Below are positions 32,002-41,000 of a stretch of 43,982 nucleotides of DNA, one piece after another. This stretch comes from Bacteroidota bacterium. Its GTDB lineage: Bacteria; Bacteroidota; Bacteroidia; Bacteroidales; F082. Each line of letters begins with the position of its first letter. Within the stretch, counting starts at the first letter, position 1. Where the stretch lies: NCBI GenBank assembly GCA_947505205.1, contig CANNKD010000006.1, positions 1 through 43,982 of the forward strand, written 5' to 3'. A model generated the notes under the pieces. It made no database searches. It was not told the DNA's origin and saw nothing but the letters and a program-made list of their open reading frames with translations. A program made the translations under genes and the position numbers.

Positions 32002-33807
32002 TTACTTGAACTTCCCTTTCAAATCCCATTCTTCCTCTAAATCCCAATTGGCTCTTATTTCGAGTTCTTTTGGAAATATATTCACTCTTTCAGGCTGTAT
32101 CTTTCCGGCATAGTTTCCGCTGTCCCACCGACCATTTTTATTTCGATCCTGAATTACTTTGATCTTGTATTTTCCAGGATTGAGGGTGTTAAAATGGACG
32201 ATTTCTGATTTATGCAATTGATTTTCCGCCAAAACCAAATCCTTTGTATTTAACAATTGGACAATCATTGTTTCAGCGCTATCAATCTGAATATCAATTA
32301 CTAAGTTTCCATAATCTTCAAGTGTCGGGACTTTAAAATTCATTAGAATTGTATCATTCCATTTACCGCTGAAGCCTACAAAAACGGAATCAGGAATACT
32401 CAAATCGTAAGATCCGCCTGCTTCAAATGTTGCGCTCATACGATAATTCAATCCGAGTGAATCCATCTTGGTAAACGCAACCTGATTGTAAATGGTGTCT
32501 TTGTTATTGATGAAACGGTTTGAATCACGCATTTGATACCAAACAACAGGTTCCTCAAACTTCAAATCCAAATATTTATTCAAATCTAGTTTTCGATATT
32601 TAGCCGAAGAACTATAGCGGAGTGAATTTACGTTTTCAACCAATTTGGAGGCTTTCTTGGCTGTTGGTTTAGCACGTGGAATAAGCGATAAACTCACCGT
32701 ATCATTTATTGTGGAGTCCTTTGTGATATGAATATTCAGTGAATCAAGTACTTGCTGACTAAAATACCAATACAATGAATCGGCATTTTTATTATAATAT
32801 TTCATCACCTGAAACGAATCTGGTACAGGATAAAGGCTTTCTACTTCTATGTCTGAAGCCGGAAACCGAAAAGCAAAAGTGAGCATTCCAGCTTTGGTCA
32901 ATTCGGCACGAAGCAACTTTTGTGTTGAATCAACCTGGCTGAACAAATAGAGATATTTGCTGCTTTTTGTAAGTTTAATCAGGCTATCCTCTTTCTTCTC
33001 AGGCATAAGACCTCCGGCAATATTAGCTAACGAATCTCTTGCAACCACAACTAATGAATCAGCCGTTTTAAGCGTATCCTGCGCAACGGGCTTAACAAAT
33101 TCAGGCGAAATCAATGAATCAGAAAACGCAATTGCTTCGCCGGGTAAATCGAATAAGAAATTACTATTCATATCATTGATTGCGAATAACTTATACTGTT
33201 CATTGCGTAAATTTTGTAGTCGAAATGTACCTTGTTTATTGGTTCTGGAAATATAATAAGGCCGCACAAAATAGGGCAGTGAATCAAGCGGAATCGTATC
33301 ATTATCATCGAGATACAACATTACAAAGGTCTCTACTGATGGCTTTAAATCAAAAGCATTGACAACCTGACCCGTTATCGACATGGAATCGAGGATGCTT
33401 CCGGTTGAAAACACATAAGTATAACCTGCGATCGGATTTCCCTCGGTAAGATCTACTATGGCATCTCCAAAATATACCGAATAAGTAGTTTCGGGTTTTA
33501 AATCTTCTAAAAATTTGATATGAATGGATTTACCTTTTAATTTAATCTCAGGTAATTCATTCGTTGGAGGCGATATCAATAACTGTTGCTGCAATTTATT
33601 GAGTTTTACGAACTCATTAAATGTGACAATGATACTTTTTTGGTCAAAATTTGTCGAATAATTTTCGGGAACCGCCTTCACAACAATTGGAGGCTCAGTG
33701 TCTTTCAGTCCTCCTCCCGGAGAGACAGGATGCGCACAAAGGCTGAACAAATAAATAGCACTTATTGCAAATAAAAAATAGGCAGTTCTTCTGATTCTCA
33801 TTTTCAT
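32002..33807 (-). CDS. Ig-like-domain (Big_5-type) lipoprotein
   Basis: From the ATG at 33807 the protein is 601 residues. It has a signal peptide and lipobox ending YLFSLC, followed by AHPVSPGGGLKDTEPPIVVK, the hallmark start of the Bacteroidota Ig-like lipoproteins in which the first domain (SIIVTFNEFVKL, KPETTYSVYFGDAIVDLTEG) is Big_5-like. The remainder is beta-rich with a GTFRLQNLRNEQYKLFAIND segment resembling a carboxypeptidase-regulatory repeat and a final KIKVIQDRNKNGRWDSG stretch. Function is unknown; probably surface or periplasmic. The first codon of the longest frame (TTG, 33813) sits at the likely transcription start, so ATG at 33807 or 33801 is used. Confidence 0.8.
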   Translation of the reverse strand: MKMRIRRTAYFLFAISAIYLFSLCAHPVSPGGGLKDTEPPIVVKAVPENYSTNFDQKSIIVTFNEFVKLNKLQQQLLISPPTNELPEIKLKGKSIHIKFLEDLKPETTYSVYFGDAIVDLTEGNPIAGYTYVFSTGSILDSMSITGQVVNAFDLKPSVETFVMLYLDDNDTIPLDSLPYFVRPYYISRTNKQGTFRLQNLRNEQYKLFAINDMNSNFLFDLPGEAIAFSDSLISPEFVKPVAQDTLKTADSLVVVARDSLANIAGGLMPEKKEDSLIKLTKSSKYLYLFSQVDSTQKLLRAELTKAGMLTFAFRFPASDIEVESLYPVPDSFQVMKYYNKNADSLYWYFSQQVLDSLNIHITKDSTINDTVSLSLIPRAKPTAKKASKLVENVNSLRYSSSAKYRKLDLNKYLDLKFEEPVVWYQMRDSNRFINNKDTIYNQVAFTKMDSLGLNYRMSATFEAGGSYDLSIPDSVFVGFSGKWNDTILMNFKVPTLEDYGNLVIDIQIDSAETMIVQLLNTKDLVLAENQLHKSEIVHFNTLNPGKYKIKVIQDRNKNGRWDSGNYAGKIQPERVNIFPKELEIRANWDLEEEWDLKGKFK

Positions 33808-33818
33808 TGTCAAAGGTG

Positions 33819-33826
33819 CAAAGATA
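33819..33826 (-). promoter_or_regulatory. -7 element just upstream of the Ig-like lipoprotein gene
   Basis: The minus strand reads TATCTTTG, an exact TAnnTTTG match, only 11 bp from the ATG at 33807. The leader would be a handful of bases, close to leaderless. No -33 is evident. Confidence 0.45.
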
Positions 33827-34282
33827 ATTTATTGCATCATTGGTTTGGCATAGTAATTTGGATATGGAAACGATCAGCACGGATTACACAATGCGCAGCC
33901 TTACCCGCTGCAACCAGAGGATTTCATCCCGATCTGAAAGTGGAAAATGGTTTATTATCGGTCAGGAGACCGAAAAGTAAACCGACGTAGTCTGGAGACT
34001 ACGCCGAGCGGGGCCAGTATTTTATTTTACGCTGAAATAAGTTTTACTTTAAGTCTAAAAGATTAAAATTTCTATTTATGACAATATTTAGGAAAATAAT
34101 TAATAAAAATTCATTGCAAACAATGGATTCAAATAAATAATCCTCCTGTATCAATTATGGCGTGCAGAAAACCGCGAAAAAAGTTTTCTGGTAATAATAC
34201 CAATTGCTCGATCAATATAGTCCCATTTCGACTTTTTTTGTGGCCTATTTTCAATTAGCATAGGAATTACCTTTGTAAAGTT
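33827..34282. other. Intergenic stretch with one 97-bp repeat copy and a hairpin
   Basis: It holds repeat copy A (33917-34013) and an 8-bp stem CAGAAAAC / GTTTTCTG with a 10-nt loop (34165-34190). No coding sequence is evident; the remainder is AT-rich and featureless to me. Confidence 0.55.
33917..34013. repeat. Double-hairpin REP-like repeat, copy A
   Basis: 97 bp matching copy B (36153-36250) at about 93% by hand alignment. It starts GAGGATTTCATCCCGA and contains two hairpins, CGGTC-AGGA-GACCG and GTAGTCT-GG-AGACTAC, separated by GAAAAGTAAACCGAC-like sequence. Paired short palindromes of this kind are typical of REP/BIME elements mobilised by REP-associated Y1 transposases; no such transposase is in the window. 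Confidence 0.8.
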
Positions 34283-34771
34283 TTAATGTATTATTTCCCA
34301 TTTCGGACAACTGTAATAGTCAATTTGTTTTTGCGTTTCAGGGAAACGGCCGCAATTAAAGTAACGCCAGTATAGCGAACCATAACCCGCACAGCGATGG
34401 TGCTCATCCATGAAAGGACAACCGCGCATTTTGCAACAATACGAACAACCATTGCATGATCCGTCAATTACTGGCCAGTCAGCTCTGATTCTAACTTTTT
34501 GACGATCAGGAGCTATCCTTGGTAGTGATGCAAATTGAATAGGAAAAGACTTGCGATAGCCTGGATTGGTTATAAAATCATACATATACCTGTATGTTTT
34601 AGAAATCATCGGAAGGATGAATTTATTGTTTTTTGAAAAACGCAGGTCTCCCGAAAAATACCATACGTACACAGGATATAATATAAAAACGCTTAGCCCT
34701 CCGGTTATCAGCATAAGCAGTAATAAAACAAAAAACGAAATTCGAATGGTTGCCCAATAAACTTTACGCAT
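34283..34771 (-). CDS. Membrane-anchored cysteine-cluster protein
   Basis: From the ATG at 34771 the protein has 162 residues. A hydrophobic N-terminal region (ISFFVLLLLMLITGGLSVFI and on) forms one or two membrane helices. The C-terminal part carries a dense cysteine set, CNGCSYCCKMRGCPF, then HRCAGYG, FNCGRFP and YYSCPKW, resembling YkgJ-type metal-binding clusters but with a compact arrangement. It probably holds a metal or iron-sulfur centre at the membrane; function is unknown. It begins 12 bp after the CPBP protease gene, so the pair is probably co-transcribed. The longer frame uses a TTG two codons upstream. Confidence 0.7.
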   Translation of the reverse strand: MRKVYWATIRISFFVLLLLMLITGGLSVFILYPVYVWYFSGDLRFSKNNKFILPMISKTYRYMYDFITNPGYRKSFPIQFASLPRIAPDRQKVRIRADWPVIDGSCNGCSYCCKMRGCPFMDEHHRCAGYGSLYWRYFNCGRFPETQKQIDYYSCPKWEIIH

Positions 34772-34783
34772 AAGCAATCGGTT

Positions 34784-35704
34784 TTAGAAAAATGTCCAAT
34801 ACCCCATCAAGCCAGCTGCATTACCTACCAAAAAATGAGATATGCTCACACCAACAAGAGTTTTATGCCGTTCATACATCCATCCCCACAACAAACTTGT
34901 TAGCAAAGCTGAGAAACTCAGGGCAATAGAATGACTCATATGCAGGGCTCCAAAAAGAAAAGAGGTAACTAAAACAGCCAGCAAACCACTATTTTTCCCT
35001 GGTAAAAGCAGACTCAAACTCCCTTGCATCGTGCCACGGGCGATAAATTCTTGCATGGGAGCCACAAGCAAATAGGTAATGTAAGTGATACCAAAATATC
35101 CAAAATTAAAGATAGCAGTCTCAGAAAACAGTGGTGATCCGGATTGAATCATGAAATATTTAAAAACTGCCAGCATCCCAATCACCACAAAAGAAACGGC
35201 CACCGACTCGATAGCTGATCGTTTCCAGCCTGTGGAAGTAACGCCAAATTCTTTCAAAGACAGGTGCATCAAACGGATGAAAAGTATCACGATACCCAGA
35301 GTAATTACTTCAATTACCCGTGAAGAGAACTCTCTTATCTGACCAATATTGGATAGGTTACAAATAGTTTTTAATTCGAGAAAACCCAGCACAAAAATGT
35401 AAAATGTTGTTAGTAGCACAGTACTGATGAAAATGACACTCAGCTGAGAGCGAAGCTTAACAAGTAATTCAACTTTTGACTTCTCTTCTTTCAATTTCGC
35501 GATCGTTTGCTCAAGCGCAAATTCTCTTGCTTCCACTTTCACGACCATCATACCAAATGTCTCAGCGAGATCGGCAACCTCAGGTGAATGTGACGTTGAA
35601 TCGGTTAATAAAAAAATCTGTTTAACATTTTCGTACGACCCGGCAATGACTTCTTTCGCATGAACTGTTAGTGCCACAATGGCAGAACGAATATCTTCAT
35701 TCAT
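34784..35704 (-). CDS. CPBP-family intramembrane protease with a distinct N-terminal domain
   Basis: From the ATG at 35704 the protein has 306 residues. Residues ~1-85 are soluble and partly coiled (EQTIAKLKEEKSKVELLVKL), preceded by a VKQIFLLTDSTSHSPEVADL stretch I cannot assign. The rest has about seven or eight membrane helices with CPBP/Abi (CAAX protease-like) motifs: APMQEFIARG (motif 1, Gln-Glu in place of Glu-Glu), FLFGALHMSHS (motif 2) and ISHFLVGNAAG (motif 3, HxxxN). Such proteins may be site-2-like proteases or bacteriocin self-immunity factors. The GTG at 35722 seen in the longest frame lies inside the -7 box, so ATG at 35704 is preferred. It is followed by the cysteine-cluster gene. 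Confidence 0.8.
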   Translation of the reverse strand: MNEDIRSAIVALTVHAKEVIAGSYENVKQIFLLTDSTSHSPEVADLAETFGMMVVKVEAREFALEQTIAKLKEEKSKVELLVKLRSQLSVIFISTVLLTTFYIFVLGFLELKTICNLSNIGQIREFSSRVIEVITLGIVILFIRLMHLSLKEFGVTSTGWKRSAIESVAVSFVVIGMLAVFKYFMIQSGSPLFSETAIFNFGYFGITYITYLLVAPMQEFIARGTMQGSLSLLLPGKNSGLLAVLVTSFLFGALHMSHSIALSFSALLTSLLWGWMYERHKTLVGVSISHFLVGNAAGLMGYWTFF

Positions 35705-35721
35705 ATTCCCTGAATTATCCA

Positions 35722-35752
35722 CAAATATAAAAAGTCTTTTCCGTTATTCAAG
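35722..35752 (-). promoter_or_regulatory. Promoter of the CPBP protease / cysteine-cluster operon
   Basis: On the minus strand CTTG (35749-35752), 19 nt, then TATATTTG (35722-35729). The exact TAnnTTTG match and normal spacing place the transcript start close to the ATG at 35704, which rules out the upstream GTG. Confidence 0.55.
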
Positions 35753-35888
35753 AACTCAACTCACTAGTGGTGCATTAAATTCTAATTTCTTATAATAACA
35801 CATTAAAAAACAATCATTTATAAACGTTCTTTAATTTTGAGATTTGAATTGACTTGCTATTCAATTTTGTACTTTAAAAGTGTAAATT

Positions 35889-36152
35889 ATGAATTCAGGA
35901 AAATATGTATTTCGTCAGATGTTGGACTTCGTGAACCAATACGAATTTAATAAATGTGTGAGGCGCTATTCTGGCAATTATCGGGTACGTGATTTTAAAT
36001 GCTGGAACCAGTTTGTACAACTGTTGTTCGGACAAATAACTTCGTTGGATTCGCTTCGTTCAATCTGCACCTGTTTGCAAGCACACGAAAGGCAGCTGTA
36101 TCATCTGGGCGTAAAACAAAGCGTTGATCATACAACATTTTCGCGCGCCAAC
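35889..36152 (+). pseudogene. Truncated IS4-family (DUF4372) transposase, N-terminal fragment
   Basis: 88 codons encode the start of an IS4-type transposase with an N-terminal DUF4372 domain: MNSGKYVFRQMLDFVNQYEF, then CWNQFVQLLFGQIT, LDSLRSICTCLQAH, LYHLGVKQSVDHTTFSRANE. The frame then leaves transposase sequence exactly where the 97-bp repeat begins (36153) and stops after eight foreign residues. The DDE catalytic domain is missing, so the element is dead. The AT-rich stretch upstream (about 35760-35888) may hold the IS left end, but I cannot identify its terminal repeat. Confidence 0.8.
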
Positions 36153-36250
36153 GAGGATTTCATCCCGACCAGATAGTGGAAAATGGTTTATTATCGGTCA
36201 GGAGACCGGAAAGTAAACCGACATAGTCTGGAGACTACGCCGAGCAGGGG
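36153..36250. repeat. Double-hairpin REP-like repeat, copy B
   Basis: Near-identical to copy A at 33917-34013, with about seven differences including a one-base insertion near the end. It joins the broken transposase on its left and lies four bases before the stop codon of the TetR gene on its right. Confidence 0.8.
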
Positions 36251-36254
36251 TAGT

Positions 36255-36701
36255 TTACTTTTTGTGATCATAATATTGGTTTAATAAATTCCCATCAGAA
36301 CTTTGTAAAGCATCGGAAAGAGGTATTTTTGAAGATACGAGCCAGATATTTAATTCCTTTTCTTTTCTTTCCCAATCTTCGGAATATAATTCCTTAAGTG
36401 TTAGCTCAAATAAAATCTGGTTGTTGTAAAGCTCTGTGTACAAAAACCAGGTTGCTTCTGCTATCCATTCGCGGTCAGACGAAAAATTAAATGTTGTAGA
36501 TAGTATTAATTCAGTCATTAATCTGACAACGATTTTGTATAGTTTTTTCTTTGATCGATAATAATAATGGATAGCCGATTTATTGACACCTGCTTTGGAA
36601 GCAATTTGCTGAAGTGTTGTTCCATGGTATCCATATAACATGAAAACAGCATAAGCTGCATCATAAATTCTGATATCGGCAGTTACCACAGCTCTTGCCA
36701 T
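36255..36701 (-). CDS. TetR-family regulator, unusually short
   Basis: The 148-residue protein begins with a normal TetR DNA-binding domain (DAAYAVFMLYGYHGTTLQQI, then ASKAGVNKSAIHYYYRSKKK LY). The ligand-binding part is only about 90 residues, whereas TetR proteins usually total 185-210. The stop codon falls four bases from the edge of repeat copy B, so the C-terminus may have been cut by the same rearrangement that broke the transposase. It is the last gene of the efflux operon, 10 bp after the PldA-like gene, and would be expected to repress it. Whether the shortened protein can still dimerise or sense a ligand is uncertain. Confidence 0.82.
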   Translation of the reverse strand: MARAVVTADIRIYDAAYAVFMLYGYHGTTLQQIASKAGVNKSAIHYYYRSKKKLYKIVVRLMTELILSTTFNFSSDREWIAEATWFLYTELYNNQILFELTLKELYSEDWERKEKELNIWLVSSKIPLSDALQSSDGNLLNQYYDHKK

Positions 36702-36711
36702 AAAGTTTGTT

Positions 36712-37608
36712 TTAAAATCGTAGTTTTTCTGTCATCAAACCAAAACGAAGTACATCCAACCTATTATCAAAATAGATGTTGTAATAATCTGAACCATGAT
36801 AGTACTGAACAAATAAACCGATATCCTCCAAAAACTTAGGATGATAATACAAGGTTAAACTCAGGTTAAGCCTTTCAGCAGAAATTGCGGTCAAATCATT
36901 CACATCACCAAACATCCATGTAACTTCACCTTTCACTGAAATATTTGCATTTTTTCTGGAATAACGATCATTTAACAATGGCAGCTTGAAAATAGAAAAA
37001 GTATTGTGCCAGCGTACTGTACTGTAAATTCCATCGAGTTCTTCAATATGCCATCCCTTCGGATGTATTTCTATGGATGTTTTGAAAAACTGATAGGCGT
37101 TAAAACGAGTATTGAAATTTGTAGCAATAAATCCTGTTTCAAGATAATTCGTAGCAAAATTCCCCGAGTTTAAATTCACTTCACCATTTTCCAGAAAAAA
37201 ATCTCCCTCCTGCCCGTTCGAGTGATGCGCAAATCGGCCATAAATACTAATTTCTTCGGTGTTACATTTTCCTTTAAAGAAATAATAAACTGTAATTTGC
37301 GGCATATAACTCGGGGTGCGAACAGGGAAAGATTCCTGCTGATACATCCGGATGATAATCTGTGGTGTTAATACTCCAATAAAACGCGAATTTTTACTTT
37401 CCCTTATATAAAAATTAGGAATTAAATTGGCCTCAAACCAAAGTGGTTCAATATTACCAATATCAGTAGGAAAAGTGATATAGCTGTTTCCCTGGTTTAC
37501 CTGAGATATTATTGGAAGCCCAATCGGGGGTATTGAATCTCTTCCCTGCCCTTTGACTGAAAGGACAAGAAATATAGAAATCCATATAATTATTGAGCAT
37601 CGTTTCAT
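36712..37608 (-). CDS. PldA-like outer-membrane phospholipase A
   Basis: The 298-residue protein has a signal peptide (IIIWISIFLVLSVKGQ) and resembles OMPLA/PldA. The catalytic motif HHSNG (His128, Ser130) aligns with HDSNG of the E. coli enzyme (His142, Ser144). An Asn about 20 residues on, in NFATNYLETGF, could serve as the third catalytic residue. The C-terminal VQYYHGSDYYNIYFDNRLDV and FGLMTEKLRF resemble the last two strands of PldA, ending in Phe. It would hydrolyse phospholipids in the outer membrane, probably as a calcium-dependent dimer in relatives. It is encoded 1 bp downstream of the DUF2141 gene in the RND efflux operon, an unusual setting. Confidence 0.72.
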   Translation of the reverse strand: MKRCSIIIWISIFLVLSVKGQGRDSIPPIGLPIISQVNQGNSYITFPTDIGNIEPLWFEANLIPNFYIRESKNSRFIGVLTPQIIIRMYQQESFPVRTPSYMPQITVYYFFKGKCNTEEISIYGRFAHHSNGQEGDFFLENGEVNLNSGNFATNYLETGFIATNFNTRFNAYQFFKTSIEIHPKGWHIEELDGIYSTVRWHNTFSIFKLPLLNDRYSRKNANISVKGEVTWMFGDVNDLTAISAERLNLSLTLYYHPKFLEDIGLFVQYYHGSDYYNIYFDNRLDVLRFGLMTEKLRF

Positions 37609-37609
37609 C

Positions 37610-38059
37610 TTACAGGTATATCAAATTAACCTTTATCCTTTTGTCTTTCTGTACAATAAATGACGCTTTTGTAAATGAGGATCTGTTCGAAAAACCAATA
37701 GATTCATAATTGGAAAACCCAATTCCCTCTTTTGGCAAGATGATCCCTTTCTTAATTTTGCCATCATTGTTTTCATCGTGCAAAATATTCACAGCATATT
37801 TTCCTTCCGGAAGGTTTTTGAATGTTATAGTCGAGGTCCCGTTAACTATTTTCCCGGTAAGCTTTTTGAAATACTTTTTGTAATGCTCATCGGGGAATGC
37901 ATCTTCTCTGTTGTATAAGGCGAATTGTACAGTACCTTTTGAATTTCGCAATCCGCTCACATCAATTGTTAATGAGCAGGTTTCCAGCTTTTGATTACTG
38001 AATGAAGAAAGCATTAGAATTGTCAAAAACGAAAGAAGGATTTTGATTACTCCCTTCAT
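37610..38059 (-). CDS. DUF2141 secreted protein
   Basis: The 149-residue protein has a signal peptide (ILLSFLTILMLSSFSNQ) followed by a DUF2141 domain: LTIDVSGLRNSKGTVQFALY, then TFKNLPEGKYAVNILHDENN and GFSN repeats near FSNYESIGFSNRSSF. The family is a small secreted beta-sandwich of unknown function, often seen near transporters or outer-membrane proteins in Bacteroidota and Proteobacteria. Its ATG overlaps the RND pump stop by four bases, within a 17-nt duplication (38042-38074). Confidence 0.85.
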   Translation of the reverse strand: MKGVIKILLSFLTILMLSSFSNQKLETCSLTIDVSGLRNSKGTVQFALYNREDAFPDEHYKKYFKKLTGKIVNGTSTITFKNLPEGKYAVNILHDENNDGKIKKGIILPKEGIGFSNYESIGFSNRSSFTKASFIVQKDKRIKVNLIYL

Positions 38060-38074
38060 TTGATTACTCCCTTC
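38042..38074. repeat. Tandem duplication at the RND/DUF2141 gene junction
   Basis: TTTGATTACTCCCTTC occurs twice with a 17-nt period (38042-38057 and 38059-38074). The copies encode the same KGVIK residues in two frames: the last residues of the RND pump and the first of the DUF2141 protein. Confidence 0.85.
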
Positions 38075-41000
38075 CTATTTGCTATTTTCTCTTTAATACG
38101 ATCTACAACATAGTAAACCATCGGAACTAAATAAACTGTCAGAATCATAGACGAAAGTAAACCTCCGATGATTACCCATGCCAGGCCGTTTTTCCACTCG
38201 CTCGCTGTACCTTGTGCCAATGCAATGGGCAACATTCCGATGGCCATAGCAAGCGTGGTCATTAAAATGGGGCGCATACGCTCTTTGCCTGCAATGATCA
38301 ATGCTTCTTTGTAATGTTTGCCCTGCGCTTTTAGCTGGTTGGTAAAATCCACAATCAGGATCGCATTTTTTGTGACCAGCCCCATGAGCATGATTAACCC
38401 CAATTGTGCAAACAAAGTCAGGTGGTTTAGCGATAAGTTTAAGGCAAGGAATGCGCCAATGGCAGCCATCGGTATGGCAAATAAAGCTACGAAAGGATAA
38501 ATGTAACTATCATAAAGGGCTACCATGATCAGATAAATCAGTATAAATGAGATGATAAGAACCGAACCCAAAGCTCCGAAACTTTCATCCTGCGTTTTGA
38601 TATCAGCCCCCCAGGTTAATTTTACACCTTCTGGTAATGGTTGTGTTTTCAGAAAGACAATTGCTTCATCAGCAAGAGTACCCGATGGTCTTCCAAACGA
38701 TTCGGAAGTAATGGTTACCGAAGGTTGACGGTCCAGCCTTTCGAGCAACGAAGGCGAATTATCCTGCCTGACTTCAGCAAATTGAGATACTTCAATGGGG
38801 ATGTTCATTGGGTTGACGATGGAAAGACGCTGCACATCTTCAAAGTTTTTGCGGTCAAAATCATCCAGCCATATCCTTACCGGATATTCGGTTCCATTTT
38901 CGGTTAACGAGGCATCATCGTTTCCGGTGAAGGCAGTCCTTAAATTTAACCCGACATAAGCAGTTGTTAATCCCAACCGCTGCATCTTATCTTTGTCGGG
39001 GATCACCTTGAATTCAGGGCTTCCTTCTTCTACTGATAACTGGACATTATCGGCACCAGGTATTTTTTCAATAGCCGCTTTCAGTTCATTCCCGGTTTTC
39101 ATTACTAAATTCAGATCGCTTCCGCTCAGGGTTATTTTGATGGGAGCCTGTTTGGGTAATAAACCCAGAACTGCCATTGAAAAGTTTACTCCGGAAAACT
39201 GCTTTTTCAGCTCTTCGCGAAGCGATTTCATAAACACCTCAGTTTTGATGTCCCTTTCTTTTTCAGGCTTTAGCTGAATGGTAAATTCTGATAAATTGGC
39301 CGAGCCAACCCCCAAACTTCCGATACCAGTACTTGGCCCGGCAACGTTGCTGAAAAGTGTGGCTACTTCAGGTTGCTGAAGGATAAAGTTTTCTACCCGC
39401 TGAGTTCTGATATTGTTCTCCTGAACGGTGGTAGTTTTATCATATTCCAGATTAAGACGAAACTTTCCCTGGTCGCCGGTCGACATCATTTCTTTTCCGA
39501 TAATGCCTTGTTTCATCATCACACCGGTCATTACCAACAGGAAGACAACAATTCCGGTAAAGATGAGCTTATGGCGAAGTACCCATTCCAATTGATGGCC
39601 GTACCAATCGATAAAGGTTGTTAATTGCCTTTCAAACCACAGCAAAAAACGGTTCATGAAGTTGGTCTGTTGTAAATCTTCCTTTTTGCCGATTCTCGAA
39701 GCCAGCCAGGGAACCAGTGTAAAACCTACCAATAGGCTGGTTAGTGTAGAGGTTATTACCACGATTGAAAATTGTTTCAGCATATCGGCCACAAATACCT
39801 GCAAAAACAGAATCGGTAAGAATACAACCACATCGACCAGCGTAATTGAAATGGCCGAAAACCCAATTTCCATACGCCCTTCCAATGCGGCGGTTTCTTT
39901 GTCTTTGCCCATATCGAGGTGTCGCTGGATATTTTCCAGAATTACAATGGCATCATCTACCAGGATACCAATGATTAAAGACATAGCCAGCAAGGTCATC
40001 AGGTTTAAGGTGAAACCCATCAGCCACATTATGGCAAATGCTGTAATTAATGAGGTCGGGATTGCAATTAATACGATCAAGGAATTCCGGTAGCTTCGTA
40101 AAAACAGGAACATAACCAATGAAACCAGGATTACAGCCAGAATAAGGTCATCAACCACTGAATTTACTGCTGCAATCGTCATATCGGTTGAATCATCGGC
40201 AACATCAAATTTCACCCCATAGCTGGAGTTTGCACTTTCGATTTGTTTGAGTTTTGCATGAACCAATTTAGAAACTTCCACTGCATTGGCATCGCCTTGT
40301 TTTTTTAACAAAAGACCTATTCCGTTTACCCCATTGTAACGGCTTACCGAACTTATTTCTTTCACCCCATCGATCACGGTTGCCACATCTTTTACATAGA
40401 CCGGCATTCCCGGCGCAGGCATAGCAACCTGTACATTCATGATGTCGTTTACGGTCGAGAATTTTCCGGTCAGACGGACAGAATTGCTTTCCTTATCGGT
40501 CTGCGCTTTACCAGCGGGCAAATCAATTCCCGAGCGGTTAATGGCCTCAACCACCTGATAGAGTGATATTTTATACAGTTTAAGTTTATCCTGATTGGCC
40601 TTCACCTGAATTTCACGTTCTTCGCCGCCAAGCAGCGTAATTTCAGCCACCCCTTTCAATTGTTGGATTTGGGGCAAATACTCATCCTTCATTTTTTGAT
40701 GAAATTCAGTCGCAGGCAAACTACTTGTTGCACTGATCGAGATGATTGGCAAATCGTTGGGCGAAACCTTACTCATCACCGGACTCAAAATATCAGCCGG
40801 AAGATCTTTTTTAATATTGTCGATATAGCGCTGGGCATCCTGCATGGCGATGTTTAAGTCCGTTCCGTATTTCAGGTTGGCAATGATAACTGAAGCATTG
40901 GGCATCGACTTGGTTTCCAGATAATCGACTCCTTCGAGATTCGATAATGCATCCTCAATTTTTCTGGAAACCGAAGTTTCCACCTCATTGGGCTCGGCAC

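Noticed and set aside
34165-34190. Rho-independent terminator for the cysteine-cluster gene
   Set aside because: The 8-bp stem is AT-rich and no T-run follows on the minus strand, so termination is not supported.
33827-34282. CRISPR array or phage attachment site around the repeat copy
   Set aside because: There are only two copies of the repeat, 2.2 kb apart, with internal hairpins and no regular spacers, integrase or tRNA.
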